Positions 1 through 7,301 of a stretch of 13,428 bases of DNA are shown here, piece after piece. The notes beneath the pieces are model-generated. The model saw only the letters and a list, made by a program, of their open reading frames with translations. It searched no databases and had not been told where the DNA came from. Each line of letters opens with the position of its first letter. The stretch's first letter is position 1. Source of the stretch: an uncultured Clostridium sp. (GTDB lineage Bacteria; Bacillota; Clostridia; TANB77; CAG-508); NCBI GenBank assembly GCA_900553015.1, contig USBY01000032.1:1-13428 (forward strand), written 5' to 3'. Position numbers and translations under genes: made by a program.

Positions 1-27
1 TAATAAAATTTTTTTAAAATTTTTCAT
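1..27 (-). CDS. possible 5' end of a secreted or membrane protein gene, cut by the window edge
   Basis: On the minus strand an ATG at 25-27 opens a frame reading M-K-N-F-K-K-I-L-L up to the window edge. A Lys-rich start followed by hydrophobic residues is typical of a signal peptide or first membrane span. An AGAGG ribosome-site match lies at 37-41, nine bases before the ATG, which is good spacing. Only nine codons are visible, so neither the function nor the reality of the gene can be settled. It lies downstream of the terminator at 167-197, on the same strand as the pilus-like genes, and would be a separate unit. Confidence 0.3.
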
Positions 28-164
28 AATATAAAACCTCTATAGTATATATTTTGTACTATTTTTATAAGTTTCATACTAGAAAGGTTTTACTATAAAA
101 TCATGCTAAATTTTACCATTTTTAAATTTATTATTTATATGATTACTTATTTTAAAAAATATGC
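28..164. other. AT-rich intergenic stretch
   Basis: I see no gene or convincing promoter here beyond the ribosome-site match at 37-41. Several -10-like hexamers (for example minus strand TATAGT at 92-97) have no matching -35, and in such AT-rich DNA they are expected by chance. Confidence 0.5.
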
Positions 165-197
165 AAAAAAATAGATACTATAACAGTATCTATTTTT
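165..197 (-). terminator. Rho-independent terminator after the large surface protein gene
   Basis: A perfect 13-bp inverted repeat (arms 167-179 and 185-197, 5-base loop) ends in a run of T on the minus strand. It overlaps the stop codon of the gene at 196-1800, so the stop is part of the downstream arm region. It is AT-rich for a terminator but correctly placed and oriented. Confidence 0.7.
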
Positions 198-1800
198 ATA
201 TGCCACTTAATGCTAAACTCTTATATGAATTATATCGTTCTCTAAATAGCGCTGTGTAATACGCTTTCCTTATATTAGCTGGTGCAGAATCCAAAATAGT
301 ATCCAAATCTGTTAAACGATTTCCTGATGCGTTATCTGCTGAAGTACTACCATTTGATGATGTGATTTCTGAAGATGTTACTATACATGCATAGTCTGCT
401 GTTGCAGAACCATGTGGATAATAATTTTTAGTAGTACTATCATTTGAAACGAAACTTTGTGCTTCAAAATCTGTATTTCTATATCCTATTATATTACCAG
501 ATAAACTTGCACTTAAATGTCTAACATCATGGTACTGGTTTTTATCTTGATCTAGTATATATATTAATTTAGGATCTACAAATTCTCTATTTTTGTTATT
601 TGTTACAATACTATATCCCATATAGTATCCATTACCAATATTTTGACCTTGCATAAAAGATATTAAACAAGTATTACTTAAAATCATACTCCATTCATTT
701 TCTGTAAGTGTTGGCATTTTAGCTGGATATTTAGAATTCTCATTAAATTTAGCAATTGTCGCTCTTAAATTTGTATTTATAGAATTTCTTATAACTTGTT
801 GTTTATGTTGTGCAAAAGTATTAAAATCCATTATACTTTGATTTCCTATATCACCTGTAATTCCTAAGTCTTCTTTGTTTACATCAACTATATCTCCTAA
901 TGTTATATCTCCTATAATACTTTTCATTTGATTAGTAAATGCATATGCTTCTTTTAGATATTCTTGTGCACTTGTATCTCTTTGATAACTTCTTCCTAGC
1001 TGTGATAGCATAGCTTCATCTACTGTATTTATTGTTCCATCAACATTATATTTATACCATTTACTGCCATCCCAATATGCTTTTTCTCTTCTTCCATTAT
1101 TATTTGTAAAATATTTGTAATTAACTTTTTGTGGATTTGTTTGATTTGCCTCAAAAGAAGTTCGATTAACTTCTGATAATGCCTCGTTATCAATACTAAT
1201 TCCGTCATATGTTGTTCCAGCAGCATTTGTTTTTGAGGTATCTATTAAAAAGCCTGAATATGTTTCATAAGTACTTGATCCATTACTATAAAATACAGTT
1301 ATATAATTATCTAATGTATAGTTTATTACAACATCTTTATTTCCTTTTTTATACCTTGCAGAATAATACACATAAGGTTTTAAACCTGTTTCTGATTGAG
1401 TAGAATTTAAATTAATAGTATTATCCTCTGTTACTACATTATTATATTTCGTATATATATAGTAGCCATCATATAATGTATATACCAATGCAGGTACAAA
1501 ACTTTGTAATTCTTGTTCTGAGTATCCGCTTTGTCCAAAATTTGTAGCTAAAGAATTATAAAATGTTGTTACAGAAGCTTCAACATCTCTTATTTTTTCT
1601 TGAGCTATATTTTGTGTTGTACTATTTAATTCGTTTATTTGAAATGCTTTTATTGCATCATAAGTTGCATTATTTAATACAGTATCATAATTTCCTTGTA
1701 AATTAACGTAATTTATCTGTACTTGAATATATAAAGACATTACTAATACTATTGGTATAACAATAATAGCAAATACTACTATCCAGCTTTGTAATTTCAT
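196..1800 (-). CDS. large membrane-anchored surface protein, last gene of the Tad-like cluster
   Basis: A 534-residue protein with one N-terminal membrane span (about residues 5-27) and a long, polar, extracytoplasmic body rich in Tyr, Asn, Ser and Thr. The M-K-L-Q-S-W start was chosen because AAAGGA lies just before it; an in-frame TTG 14 codons earlier (1842) sits inside a hairpin and has no ribosome site. The region after the span (about 28-100) looks helical, and a very Tyr-rich patch ending T-L-Y-D-G-Y-Y-I-Y follows at about 102-119. I recognise no catalytic motif. Anchor topology and position suggest a TadE/TadG-like minor pilin, tip protein or adhesin, but this is inference from context. 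It is set apart from the other pilin-like genes by a terminator and a 20-bp inverted repeat, so it may be expressed separately. Confidence 0.75.
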   Translation of the reverse strand: MKLQSWIVVFAIIVIPIVLVMSLYIQVQINYVNLQGNYDTVLNNATYDAIKAFQINELNSTTQNIAQEKIRDVEASVTTFYNSLATNFGQSGYSEQELQSFVPALVYTLYDGYYIYTKYNNVVTEDNTINLNSTQSETGLKPYVYYSARYKKGNKDVVINYTLDNYITVFYSNGSSTYETYSGFLIDTSKTNAAGTTYDGISIDNEALSEVNRTSFEANQTNPQKVNYKYFTNNNGRREKAYWDGSKWYKYNVDGTINTVDEAMLSQLGRSYQRDTSAQEYLKEAYAFTNQMKSIIGDITLGDIVDVNKEDLGITGDIGNQSIMDFNTFAQHKQQVIRNSINTNLRATIAKFNENSKYPAKMPTLTENEWSMILSNTCLISFMQGQNIGNGYYMGYSIVTNNKNREFVDPKLIYILDQDKNQYHDVRHLSASLSGNIIGYRNTDFEAQSFVSNDSTTKNYYPHGSATADYACIVTSSEITSSNGSTSADNASGNRLTDLDTILDSAPANIRKAYYTALFRERYNSYKSLALSGI

Positions 1801-1829
1801 CTTAATTCCTTTCTTTACTTTTGTAACTC

Positions 1830-1875
1830 TTTTATTATACAAGAAATATCTCTTAATATTTCTTGTATAATAAAA
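1830..1875. repeat. perfect 20-bp inverted repeat upstream of the large surface protein gene
   Basis: Arms 1830-1849 and 1856-1875 are exact reverse complements with a 6-base loop. Neither side is followed by a T-run, so it does not look like a terminator. On the minus strand the downstream arm contains TATAAT (1834-1839), about 33 bases before the start codon, so the dyad could be an operator over a promoter, or a 5' mRNA hairpin. No good -35 is visible 16-18 bases upstream of that TATAAT. Confidence 0.85.
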
Positions 1876-1906
1876 GAAAAGGTGTTTTATTACAAGACAC
1901 CCCTTA
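1876..1906 (-). terminator. Rho-independent terminator after the 177-residue pilin-like gene
   Basis: On the minus strand, AAGGGGTGT pairs with ACACCTTTT (nine pairs, two of them G-U), extended inward past one mismatch, followed by a T-rich tail that runs into the 20-bp inverted repeat. It begins about 13 bases after the stop codon of the gene at 1919-2452. It probably ends most transcripts of the pilin block; some read-through to the last gene is possible because the stem is imperfect. Confidence 0.6.
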
Positions 1907-1918
1907 TTTCTTTTTTAT

Positions 1919-2452
1919 CTAATTTCTTCCATTAACAGTAACAATTCCTCCGTTTGATGCTCCTATTGTTGAAGAGTCATTTCCTGTTACTCTATAGAAG
2001 AAGTTTCTTAATAATTGAGAAATTGTTGTGTTTGTATTTTTTACACTAACAGATACAATATCTCCTTCTTTTAAGTATTTAGTATTATTATTACTTGCAT
2101 CATTTAAGTCTTCCATAATTTGTGTCGTATATTCTGTGTAATAAACATTCTCACCTATTTTTTCATAAGTTGTTTGAGCTGTTTTTTTACCAGGATTTTC
2201 GTCTAATACTTTTACTTCTATTTCTATATCATATGTATTTCCTGTTGCATTAATTTCTTGTGCAAACTTATTGTAATCTGCTAATGTTATTCTTCCTGTA
2301 GAACGAATATTGTCTACAAATGTAGTTGTACTATTTTGTACAGATAATTGTGAAACATCATCACTACGATCAGCAACTGACATTAAGGGAAAAATAAACA
2401 TTAATACAGCTGCTAATACTATAGCTAAAATTGTAACTACTGTATCTCCCAT
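1919..2452 (-). CDS. single-span pilin-like protein, M-G-D-T-V-V type
   Basis: A 177-residue protein: a hydrophobic span at about 5-26 starts almost at the N-terminus, with no charged leader before it, and is followed by a short acidic segment (A-D-R-S-D-D) and a hydrophilic domain with predicted helix (about 44-70) and beta-rich parts. It has no catalytic motif I can name. An AGGAGG-type ribosome site precedes the ATG with good spacing. It lies 30 bases after the M-E-N-A protein at 2483-3067 and ends at a terminator, so it closes that block. N-terminal anchor plus exported domain in a Tad-like cluster suggests a minor pilin or pseudopilin; the start differs from the M-E-N-A paralogues, so it is a separate subfamily. 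Function is inferred from context only. Confidence 0.75.
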   Translation of the reverse strand: MGDTVVTILAIVLAAVLMFIFPLMSVADRSDDVSQLSVQNSTTTFVDNIRSTGRITLADYNKFAQEINATGNTYDIEIEVKVLDENPGKKTAQTTYEKIGENVYYTEYTTQIMEDLNDASNNNTKYLKEGDIVSVSVKNTNTTISQLLRNFFYRVTGNDSSTIGASNGGIVTVNGRN

Positions 2453-2482
2453 TTTTACATTACCTCCTATTTCCCTTCTTTA

Positions 2483-3067
2483 TTATTTTAATGTGTATGT
2501 TATTATTCTTTTATATTGTTTATTTATATCTGGAACTAATTCATTTGTATCTTGACTTTCTTCATAATCTTCAGTTGTTCCTAATTTTTCTTCGAAATTA
2601 CTATTTTTATAATTTGCTAATAAAAATTCTACTACATCATCTACATGTTGCTTTATCTTAGTGGTATTGCCTCTCCATTCTTCATATCTGGTTTCTCCAT
2701 TTTCTAGCCAATGTTCTGTGTCCAAGTCTAAATCATTCTTTTTAACATGTACACCATTTTTTATTTGGCCACTTTCGTATACATATAATGGACTTCCACT
2801 TGATGTATAAAATTGTACAGCATAATCTTCTTGTGCATATCTATATAATGTTGGAATTATATCAGCCAATGTAACTGTTCTTGAAAGAGATTTAGATAAA
2901 TCTCCAGTTACTTCTATATATTGATAAGATTGCTGTCTATCTTGATTTTTTACTAAGCTATCTGCTGTTGTTTTAGCTTGTGTAAGAGTAATCATGGTGA
3001 TTGATAATGCAATTATAAACAATATCATAAAACCAGCCATCTTTAATGCTTCTACTGCATTCTCCAT
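2483..3067 (-). CDS. M-E-N-A family pilin-like protein, 194 residues
   Basis: It starts M-E-N-A-V-E-A-L-K-M-A-G, closely matching three other proteins in this cluster, followed by a membrane span (about 11-30). The exported part has a helical stretch rich in Gln and Ser (about 31-62), a mixed middle with several aromatic residues, and an acidic Glu/Asp-rich segment near 155-180. The YEG motif seen in the shorter paralogues is not evident, so this member is more diverged. AAGGAGG lies before the ATG. It sits 22 bases after the stop of the 144-residue paralogue, in the same transcript. A role as a minor pilin or pseudopilin is inferred from the shared N-terminus and neighbours. Confidence 0.75.
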   Translation of the reverse strand: MENAVEALKMAGFMILFIIALSITMITLTQAKTTADSLVKNQDRQQSYQYIEVTGDLSKSLSRTVTLADIIPTLYRYAQEDYAVQFYTSSGSPLYVYESGQIKNGVHVKKNDLDLDTEHWLENGETRYEEWRGNTTKIKQHVDDVVEFLLANYKNSNFEEKLGTTEDYEESQDTNELVPDINKQYKRIITYTLK

Positions 3068-3089
3068 GATTACTCCTCCTTATTAATTA

Positions 3090-3524
3090 TTATTTTTCTG
3101 TAATAGTCATTTTTGTAACATAACCTTTATATTGTCCATCTGTAGTTTGATATTCTGTAATTGAAACTTCGTATTGTTCTGTTGGTTGAAATGCATTTTT
3201 TAATTTTGTTAAATCTGCTGTTGCCTTTGTATTTGAAATTGTTACAGTACCTGCTTTTCCACTTTGAATTGTAATATCTCCTAAATCTGGCATTTGTTGA
3301 TTGTTATTTCTTATTGCATCTATCAATGCTTTAGCTTGTGTACCATTAATTGTACCCTCATAATTTTGGAATGTAGAGTTATGTGCCTCTACTTGTTGAT
3401 TTGATAAATCATCCATATTTGTTGCACTCTTTGCCTTGTTAAAAATAAAAACTCCTAATGCTATAATTAAAATTGCAAGTAATATTGCTCCTGCTATGAT
3501 TAATGCTTTTGATGCATTCTCCAT
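3090..3524 (-). CDS. M-E-N-A family pilin-like protein, 144 residues, Gln/Asn/Thr-rich
   Basis: It starts M-E-N-A-S-K-A-L-I-I-A-G with a hydrophobic segment at about 9-28, then a short linker and a small soluble domain. The domain opens with H-N-x-x-F-x-x-Y-E-G at about 48-57, then a Gly and an L-I-x-x-I-x-x-N-N helix (about 67-75), and ends with a beta-like segment G-Y-V-T-K-M-T-I. The same landmarks recur in the paralogues at 4091-4525 and 4551-5186. It has no Cys and is rich in Gln, Asn and Thr, as major pilins often are, so it is one candidate for the main subunit. AAAGGAGG precedes the ATG. It lies 55 bases after the gene at 3580-4011. Confidence 0.78.
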   Translation of the reverse strand: MENASKALIIAGAILLAILIIALGVFIFNKAKSATNMDDLSNQQVEAHNSTFQNYEGTINGTQAKALIDAIRNNNQQMPDLGDITIQSGKAGTVTISNTKATADLTKLKNAFQPTEQYEVSITEYQTTDGQYKGYVTKMTITEK

Positions 3525-3579
3525 AATAAATTCCTCCTTTGTTTTTTATAATATATATTTTAAACCTTATTAACTAAAT

Positions 3580-4011
3580 TTAAGATATTTGTTCAATATA
3601 TAAATAGCTTACTCTTTTGCTTTTCTTATGATATTCTACCTTTGTACATTTAAATTGTATATTGCTATAGTTATTTACTAAATTTGAAATTTCTCCTGCG
3701 CTTAAAGTTTCCATACTATATGTTTTTTCTGTATCTGTCATATATACATCTACTCTTACAGAATACATATCATCTTCTTGATATTTACCTGTCCCATCTT
3801 TTGCAATTTTGTATTTTTCGTTATTATCTATTGCTAGATTTATAATAGTTGCAAGATCTGTTCCAGAAAATTCTTGATTTATATATTTTGAAAACTCATT
3901 ATTAAATTTTTGCACTTTATTGAAATCGCTTTTATACATTGAATATGCATATGTAATTGATATTAGTATACAAATTACTATAACACAAAATATTATAATT
4001 GTTTTTTTCAT
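3580..4011 (-). CDS. pilin-like paralogue with a different (Lys-Lys) N-terminus
   Basis: A 143-residue protein whose N-terminus (M-K-K then a hydrophobic stretch to about residue 23) looks like an ordinary signal anchor or signal peptide, not the M-E-N-A type. The body still resembles the paralogue at 4091-4525: F-N-N-E-F-x-K-Y at 36-43 against A-N-N-E-Y-x-K-Y there, a following helix with Asn-Asn, and Q-F-K-C near 119-122 against R-F-N-C. The ATG at 4009-4011 was chosen over an in-frame GTG two codons upstream because AAAGGG has correct spacing to it and would overlap the GTG. A possible signal-peptidase site follows T-Y-A at 20-22. It has its own promoter at 4028-4057, so it may be regulated apart from the genes before it. 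Function is unknown. Confidence 0.72.
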   Translation of the reverse strand: MKKTIIIFCVIVICILISITYAYSMYKSDFNKVQKFNNEFSKYINQEFSGTDLATIINLAIDNNEKYKIAKDGTGKYQEDDMYSVRVDVYMTDTEKTYSMETLSAGEISNLVNNYSNIQFKCTKVEYHKKSKRVSYLYIEQIS

Positions 4012-4027
4012 ATGCACCCTTTCTACT

Positions 4028-4057
4028 ATTATACCATTATTCTACAAGTTTTGTAAA
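4028..4057 (-). promoter_or_regulatory. internal sigma-A-type promoter within the pilin block
   Basis: On the minus strand, TTTACA (4052-4057) and TATAAT (4028-4033) are separated by 18 bases, with an extended -10 TG at 4035-4036 (TGG before TATAAT). The match is good: five of six bases at -35 and a perfect -10. It would give a short leader before the start at 4011 and would express the genes at 3580-4011 and, by read-through, those down to 1919. Confidence 0.65.
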
Positions 4058-4058
4058 T

Positions 4059-4087
4059 AATTTTACAGATAATAAAATTGTAAAATT
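4059..4087. repeat. perfect 9-bp dyad just upstream of the internal promoter
   Basis: AATTTTACA (4059-4067) and TGTAAAATT (4079-4087) are exact reverse complements with 11 bases between them. The dyad starts one base upstream of the -35 hexamer and no T-run follows on the minus strand. It is a plausible operator for a dimeric regulator; the AT-rich content makes chance a real alternative. Confidence 0.5.
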
Positions 4088-4090
4088 TTG

Positions 4091-4525
4091 TTATCTTTTT
4101 GTAAATCTAACTTCACTTATTAGGCCTTCTGACGTTTCTGATACGATACAATTAAATCTAGTTTCGTTGGCATATTTTTGTAGTAATGTATTAATCTCTT
4201 CATTATTACATTTTTCCACCCTTGAATTTTCTCCTACTATTACTACTCTAATATATCCTCTATCTCCTTCTGCAAGATCTAATGAAGTATTATGATCTTT
4301 AGCTTTATTTGCAACAGTAACAACATCATAAATTGTGTTATCTGAAGCTCCTTCGTATTTTGTATATTCATTATTTGCTTCTGTTATTTGTCTTTGATAT
4401 ATTTTATCATACATATTTTCTGCGTAATTCCCATAAGTAGTAAACAAATATACAAATAGTGAGGCAACCATTATAGCTATTAACATTCCACCTGCTATTA
4501 TAAGCGCTTTTGATGCATTCTCCAT
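4091..4525 (-). CDS. M-E-N-A family pilin-like protein, 144 residues, two cysteines
   Basis: It starts M-E-N-A-S-K-A-L-I-I-A-G-G with a membrane span at about 9-29, then a Tyr-rich linker. The soluble part has A-N-N-E-Y-x-K-Y-E-G at 50-59, a helix to about 79, a beta segment Y-I-R-V-V-I-V, a helical region I-N-T-L-L-Q-K-Y, and ends R-F-N-C...G-L-I-S-E-V-R-F. Cys106 and Cys126 are the only cysteines and both would lie outside the membrane, so a disulfide is possible. The ribosome site GGAGGG stands about ten bases before the ATG. The gene lies 25 bases after the 211-residue paralogue and is followed by a 79-base gap with the internal promoter. A pilin or pseudopilin role is inferred. Confidence 0.78.
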   Translation of the reverse strand: MENASKALIIAGGMLIAIMVASLFVYLFTTYGNYAENMYDKIYQRQITEANNEYTKYEGASDNTIYDVVTVANKAKDHNTSLDLAEGDRGYIRVVIVGENSRVEKCNNEEINTLLQKYANETRFNCIVSETSEGLISEVRFTKR

Positions 4526-4550
4526 AAATTAGTTGCCCTCCTTTACTAAA

Positions 4551-5186
4551 TTAGTTGGTTTCTTCAAATGACATTTTACTTACTCTTCCATCATTTGAAA
4601 AGTCTGTTCCTATATGTTTGAACTTCTTTCTTTTAAATTGAACATATTTATAATATTCTGCTGCATCAGCCTTTAATTGATCTCTATTTATAGAACTTGG
4701 AATTTTTAGCTCTGTACATAAATCATTAAATTTTGTACTTGTACTTGATTTGGCTAGATATTCCCATTGTGAATCAGAAATCTGACCTTTATATTTACTT
4801 GAATTTACCGTTTTATTCATAACAGTATTTATGGCATTGCTTATACTAGTTAAAGTATATGTACCATATGAGAATAAATTTCCAGTTGTTCTGTCTGTGA
4901 TTTTCATACTTAAATTCATCGTACTATAACCAGAATATTTTACATCATCACTAATGTTATAATCACTCATTTTGTTTACAAGACCTAATAACTCACTACC
5001 ATATAAAACTTTTTCGTATGATAAATAGCTTTTATTAAAATCCTCTACTTTCTGAATTTCTATATCTTCTTGGCTAGATCTTTGGCTATCACCCCAATGA
5101 GTAAATACATAATATACTAATACTGCAAGCATAACTGCAATCAGGATTCCTCCAGCAATTGATAACGCTTTTGCTGCATTTTCCAT
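4551..5186 (-). CDS. M-E-N-A family pilin-like protein, 211 residues, largest paralogue
   Basis: It starts M-E-N-A-A-K-A-L-S-I-A-G-G with a span at about 9-28. The shared landmarks follow: F-N-x-x-Y-x-x-Y-E at 50-58, Gly-63 and E-L-L-G-L-V-N to 71, and the closing strands Q-F-K-R-K-K-F and G-R-V-S-K-M-S-F (to about 207). Compared with the 144-residue paralogues it carries an insertion of roughly 60 residues (about 115-175) that looks helical. AAAGGAG precedes the ATG. It is the first pilin-like gene after the platform protein, with an 18-base gap, so it belongs to the machinery transcript. Size and position would suit a specialised minor pilin, but that is inference. Confidence 0.78.
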   Translation of the reverse strand: MENAAKALSIAGGILIAVMLAVLVYYVFTHWGDSQRSSQEDIEIQKVEDFNKSYLSYEKVLYGSELLGLVNKMSDYNISDDVKYSGYSTMNLSMKITDRTTGNLFSYGTYTLTSISNAINTVMNKTVNSSKYKGQISDSQWEYLAKSSTSTKFNDLCTELKIPSSINRDQLKADAAEYYKYVQFKRKKFKHIGTDFSNDGRVSKMSFEETN

Positions 5187-5204
5187 ACACTATACTCCTT
5201 TTCT

Positions 5205-7277
5205 TTACATTGAAGACATTGTAGAGAATGAACTTGACATACTTGTTAGACCTATAAATACCAATGGTATAATTAAATATCCAACAAACATACATACCAT
5301 AGGCGCAAAACCTATACCTTTTCCAATTAAACCTTTGCTAGATATTAATCTATCATTAGATTCTTTTCTCTTAGCTTGATAATAATCTCTTTCTGTATCT
5401 AGTTCATCAAATGCTTCAACAATTGGTATTTTTTCTACTGCTGCTTGAAGACTTTCTACAATTCTTATCATATCTTGATATGATATATCTTCTTTTAATT
5501 GCTCTAAAGCCTCCCACGCTCCAGCTTCATAGTTATTAACACATTTACTAATTGGTTCTTTAAATATATTTGAATACCTTTCTAGCCATTCTAGAATCAT
5601 TTCAACATTTACTCTTTCAATTCTCATAAGCATTAATATAATTGTCTGGAACTGCATTACTTCGTTTTCCATTTCCATTTGTCTCATTTTCTTTTGGAAC
5701 ATTAAAAGTAATATTGGGAAAGCATATCCAATTAATCCAAATACTAATCCAATTAATATTTCAAACCATTTTAGATATTCTCCATTAACTGTCTGCAGTT
5801 TTCCATAAACTCTTTCAGAGTCTGTTGCTAATGTATCATCTGTAGCCCCTTCATAATATTTAGATCTTTTCATTGCTCGTAATATATCATCTTGGGTAGC
5901 TTTTAAATTTCCTCTAAACATATCTAAGAATACATTATCTATTTGTGTTGTTTCCATTGCTTTTTGTTCATCGGTTTCATCCATAGCCCCCATCAAGTCA
6001 TAATCTGTTGTTGGTTCTGTATATATATAATCAACTTGTAATTTATGTAAATATATCATAATTATTATTGATGCTATAAATACAACTATAAATAATACAA
6101 TTCTATTTACATACACCCAAGAAAGTTTAAGTGGTGATGCTGCATCTTTTAATAATTCTTTTTGTTTTCTATAATCTCTTGTTCCTTCTTTAGGAATGAA
6201 TAAATCAACAAATTTTTTAATTGGTTTCTTTCTATATAGTTTTTCTTGCCATGGATTTTCTGTATTTTGTGTCTTAGTATTAACTGAACCATTATCTTTT
6301 AATTTTCTAGTAAGCGTATAACATATAAAAGTTAAAACTATTACTAAAATTTGTACTATCATACCAGCTTTTCCCATATAAAAGCTTTTTGTGAATGCGA
6401 ATTGGCTAACAGACCAATTCTTTATCATTTCCAAAAATAGCATTGGTACAATAGAAATTACAGATAAACTCTGAAAAACATAATCTAATTTATCTCTTTT
6501 TAATATTTCAAGTTGCATTTCTTGTGTTATGTTATTTAAGTTCTTTAAATATAAAGAAGCTCCATTTTGTTTTCTATCACCATATTCTTTCGTTAGATAA
6601 GAAATTCCTGCAAACTCCTTTAAATAACTATTTGGTGCTACATCATAGTATTTCTCTAATTCCATTTCTGGATCATCAGAAATTAGTATTTCGTAGATTT
6701 TTTCTGCTTGTCTAGATACTTCTAGTTCGTTATCTTGTGCAGTTTGATAAATAGCTTCTTCTACCATATTAAATTCGTGGTAAGCATGTCTAATTTCTCC
6801 AAAGAAATTAATCTGTTGTTTTAACAAATTGTTATCTATTTTATCAACCATTCCATCTATCATACTATCCATTATGAATATTTCAAAAATTATCAAAATA
6901 CCTAATAATAGTACATTACTGTATGTAAGACATATAATAACAATAGTAAGAGGTATAACAATTAATAAACCTTTTGTTAAAATTTGTGAAGCTTGTTTTC
7001 TTGTTAAATATTCATCATCTATATTTAATATTTCCAATCTTCTACGTAGTTTTAGCAAATAACGCTTTATAAGTGGTATTTTTCTATATTGTAAATATAG
7101 TCTTTGAAATATAATATCTGCAGAAAATGCTGATTTCTGTGTTCCTCTTCTTAATTGCTGTAATTGTTTGTATTGGGAACTTTGCATTTTTTTTCTAATT
7201 TGCAAATAAGCAATAATTATTATTAGAAAAACAACACCTATCCCTATAAGTAGATATAATAATACATCATCTGACAT
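5205..7277 (-). CDS. fused TadB-TadC-like inner-membrane platform protein
   Basis: A 690-residue membrane protein with two halves, each resembling a GspF/TadB/TadC (T2SF) unit: a helical cytoplasmic region followed by two C-terminal spans, except that the second half shows one clear terminal span. Visible spans: about 5-25, 100-138 (likely two), 267-285, 302-322, 391-411, 503-527 and 655-677. The cytoplasmic helical domains lie at about 150-262 and 540-650; the second has the usual pattern of a hydrophobic helix, an acidic loop and a K-G-L-I-G-K-G turn before the last span. In typical Tad systems TadB and TadC are separate genes of about 300 residues; here one gene of the summed length replaces both. 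The ribosome site (AAAGGGG) is unusually far, about 13 bases, from the ATG. It follows the ATPase gene by 24 bases, its usual partner. Confidence 0.75.
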   Translation of the reverse strand: MSDDVLLYLLIGIGVVFLIIIIAYLQIRKKMQSSQYKQLQQLRRGTQKSAFSADIIFQRLYLQYRKIPLIKRYLLKLRRRLEILNIDDEYLTRKQASQILTKGLLIVIPLTIVIICLTYSNVLLLGILIIFEIFIMDSMIDGMVDKIDNNLLKQQINFFGEIRHAYHEFNMVEEAIYQTAQDNELEVSRQAEKIYEILISDDPEMELEKYYDVAPNSYLKEFAGISYLTKEYGDRKQNGASLYLKNLNNITQEMQLEILKRDKLDYVFQSLSVISIVPMLFLEMIKNWSVSQFAFTKSFYMGKAGMIVQILVIVLTFICYTLTRKLKDNGSVNTKTQNTENPWQEKLYRKKPIKKFVDLFIPKEGTRDYRKQKELLKDAASPLKLSWVYVNRIVLFIVVFIASIIIMIYLHKLQVDYIYTEPTTDYDLMGAMDETDEQKAMETTQIDNVFLDMFRGNLKATQDDILRAMKRSKYYEGATDDTLATDSERVYGKLQTVNGEYLKWFEILIGLVFGLIGYAFPILLLMFQKKMRQMEMENEVMQFQTIILMLMRIERVNVEMILEWLERYSNIFKEPISKCVNNYEAGAWEALEQLKEDISYQDMIRIVESLQAAVEKIPIVEAFDELDTERDYYQAKRKESNDRLISSKGLIGKGIGFAPMVCMFVGYLIIPLVFIGLTSMSSSFSTMSSM

Positions 7278-7301
7278 TAAGGCTTTTACACCCCTTTCTT
7301 A

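Noticed and set aside
1029..1226. Open frames lying wholly inside the large genes (for example 1029-1226 in another minus-strand frame; 6524-6715, 6829-7062 and 10382-10612 on the plus strand)
   Set aside because: They lie within well-supported genes, have no clear ribosome sites, and their composition (Leu/Tyr/Ile-rich) is what out-of-frame or antisense reading of these AT-rich genes gives.
1801..1842. Upstream TTG start adding 14 residues to the large surface protein
   Set aside because: The TTG lies inside the 20-bp inverted repeat and has no ribosome site, whereas the ATG at 1800 has AAAGGA at good spacing.
3090..4525. Classical type IV pilins with a leader peptide
   Set aside because: No basic leader ending in Gly or Ala before a phenylalanine and Glu5 is present; the span starts within about eight residues of the Met.
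2483..5186. Recent tandem gene duplication of the pilin-like genes
   Set aside because: Only the first dozen or so codons are nearly identical; the rest is strongly diverged, so the duplications are old or the N-terminus is under selection.
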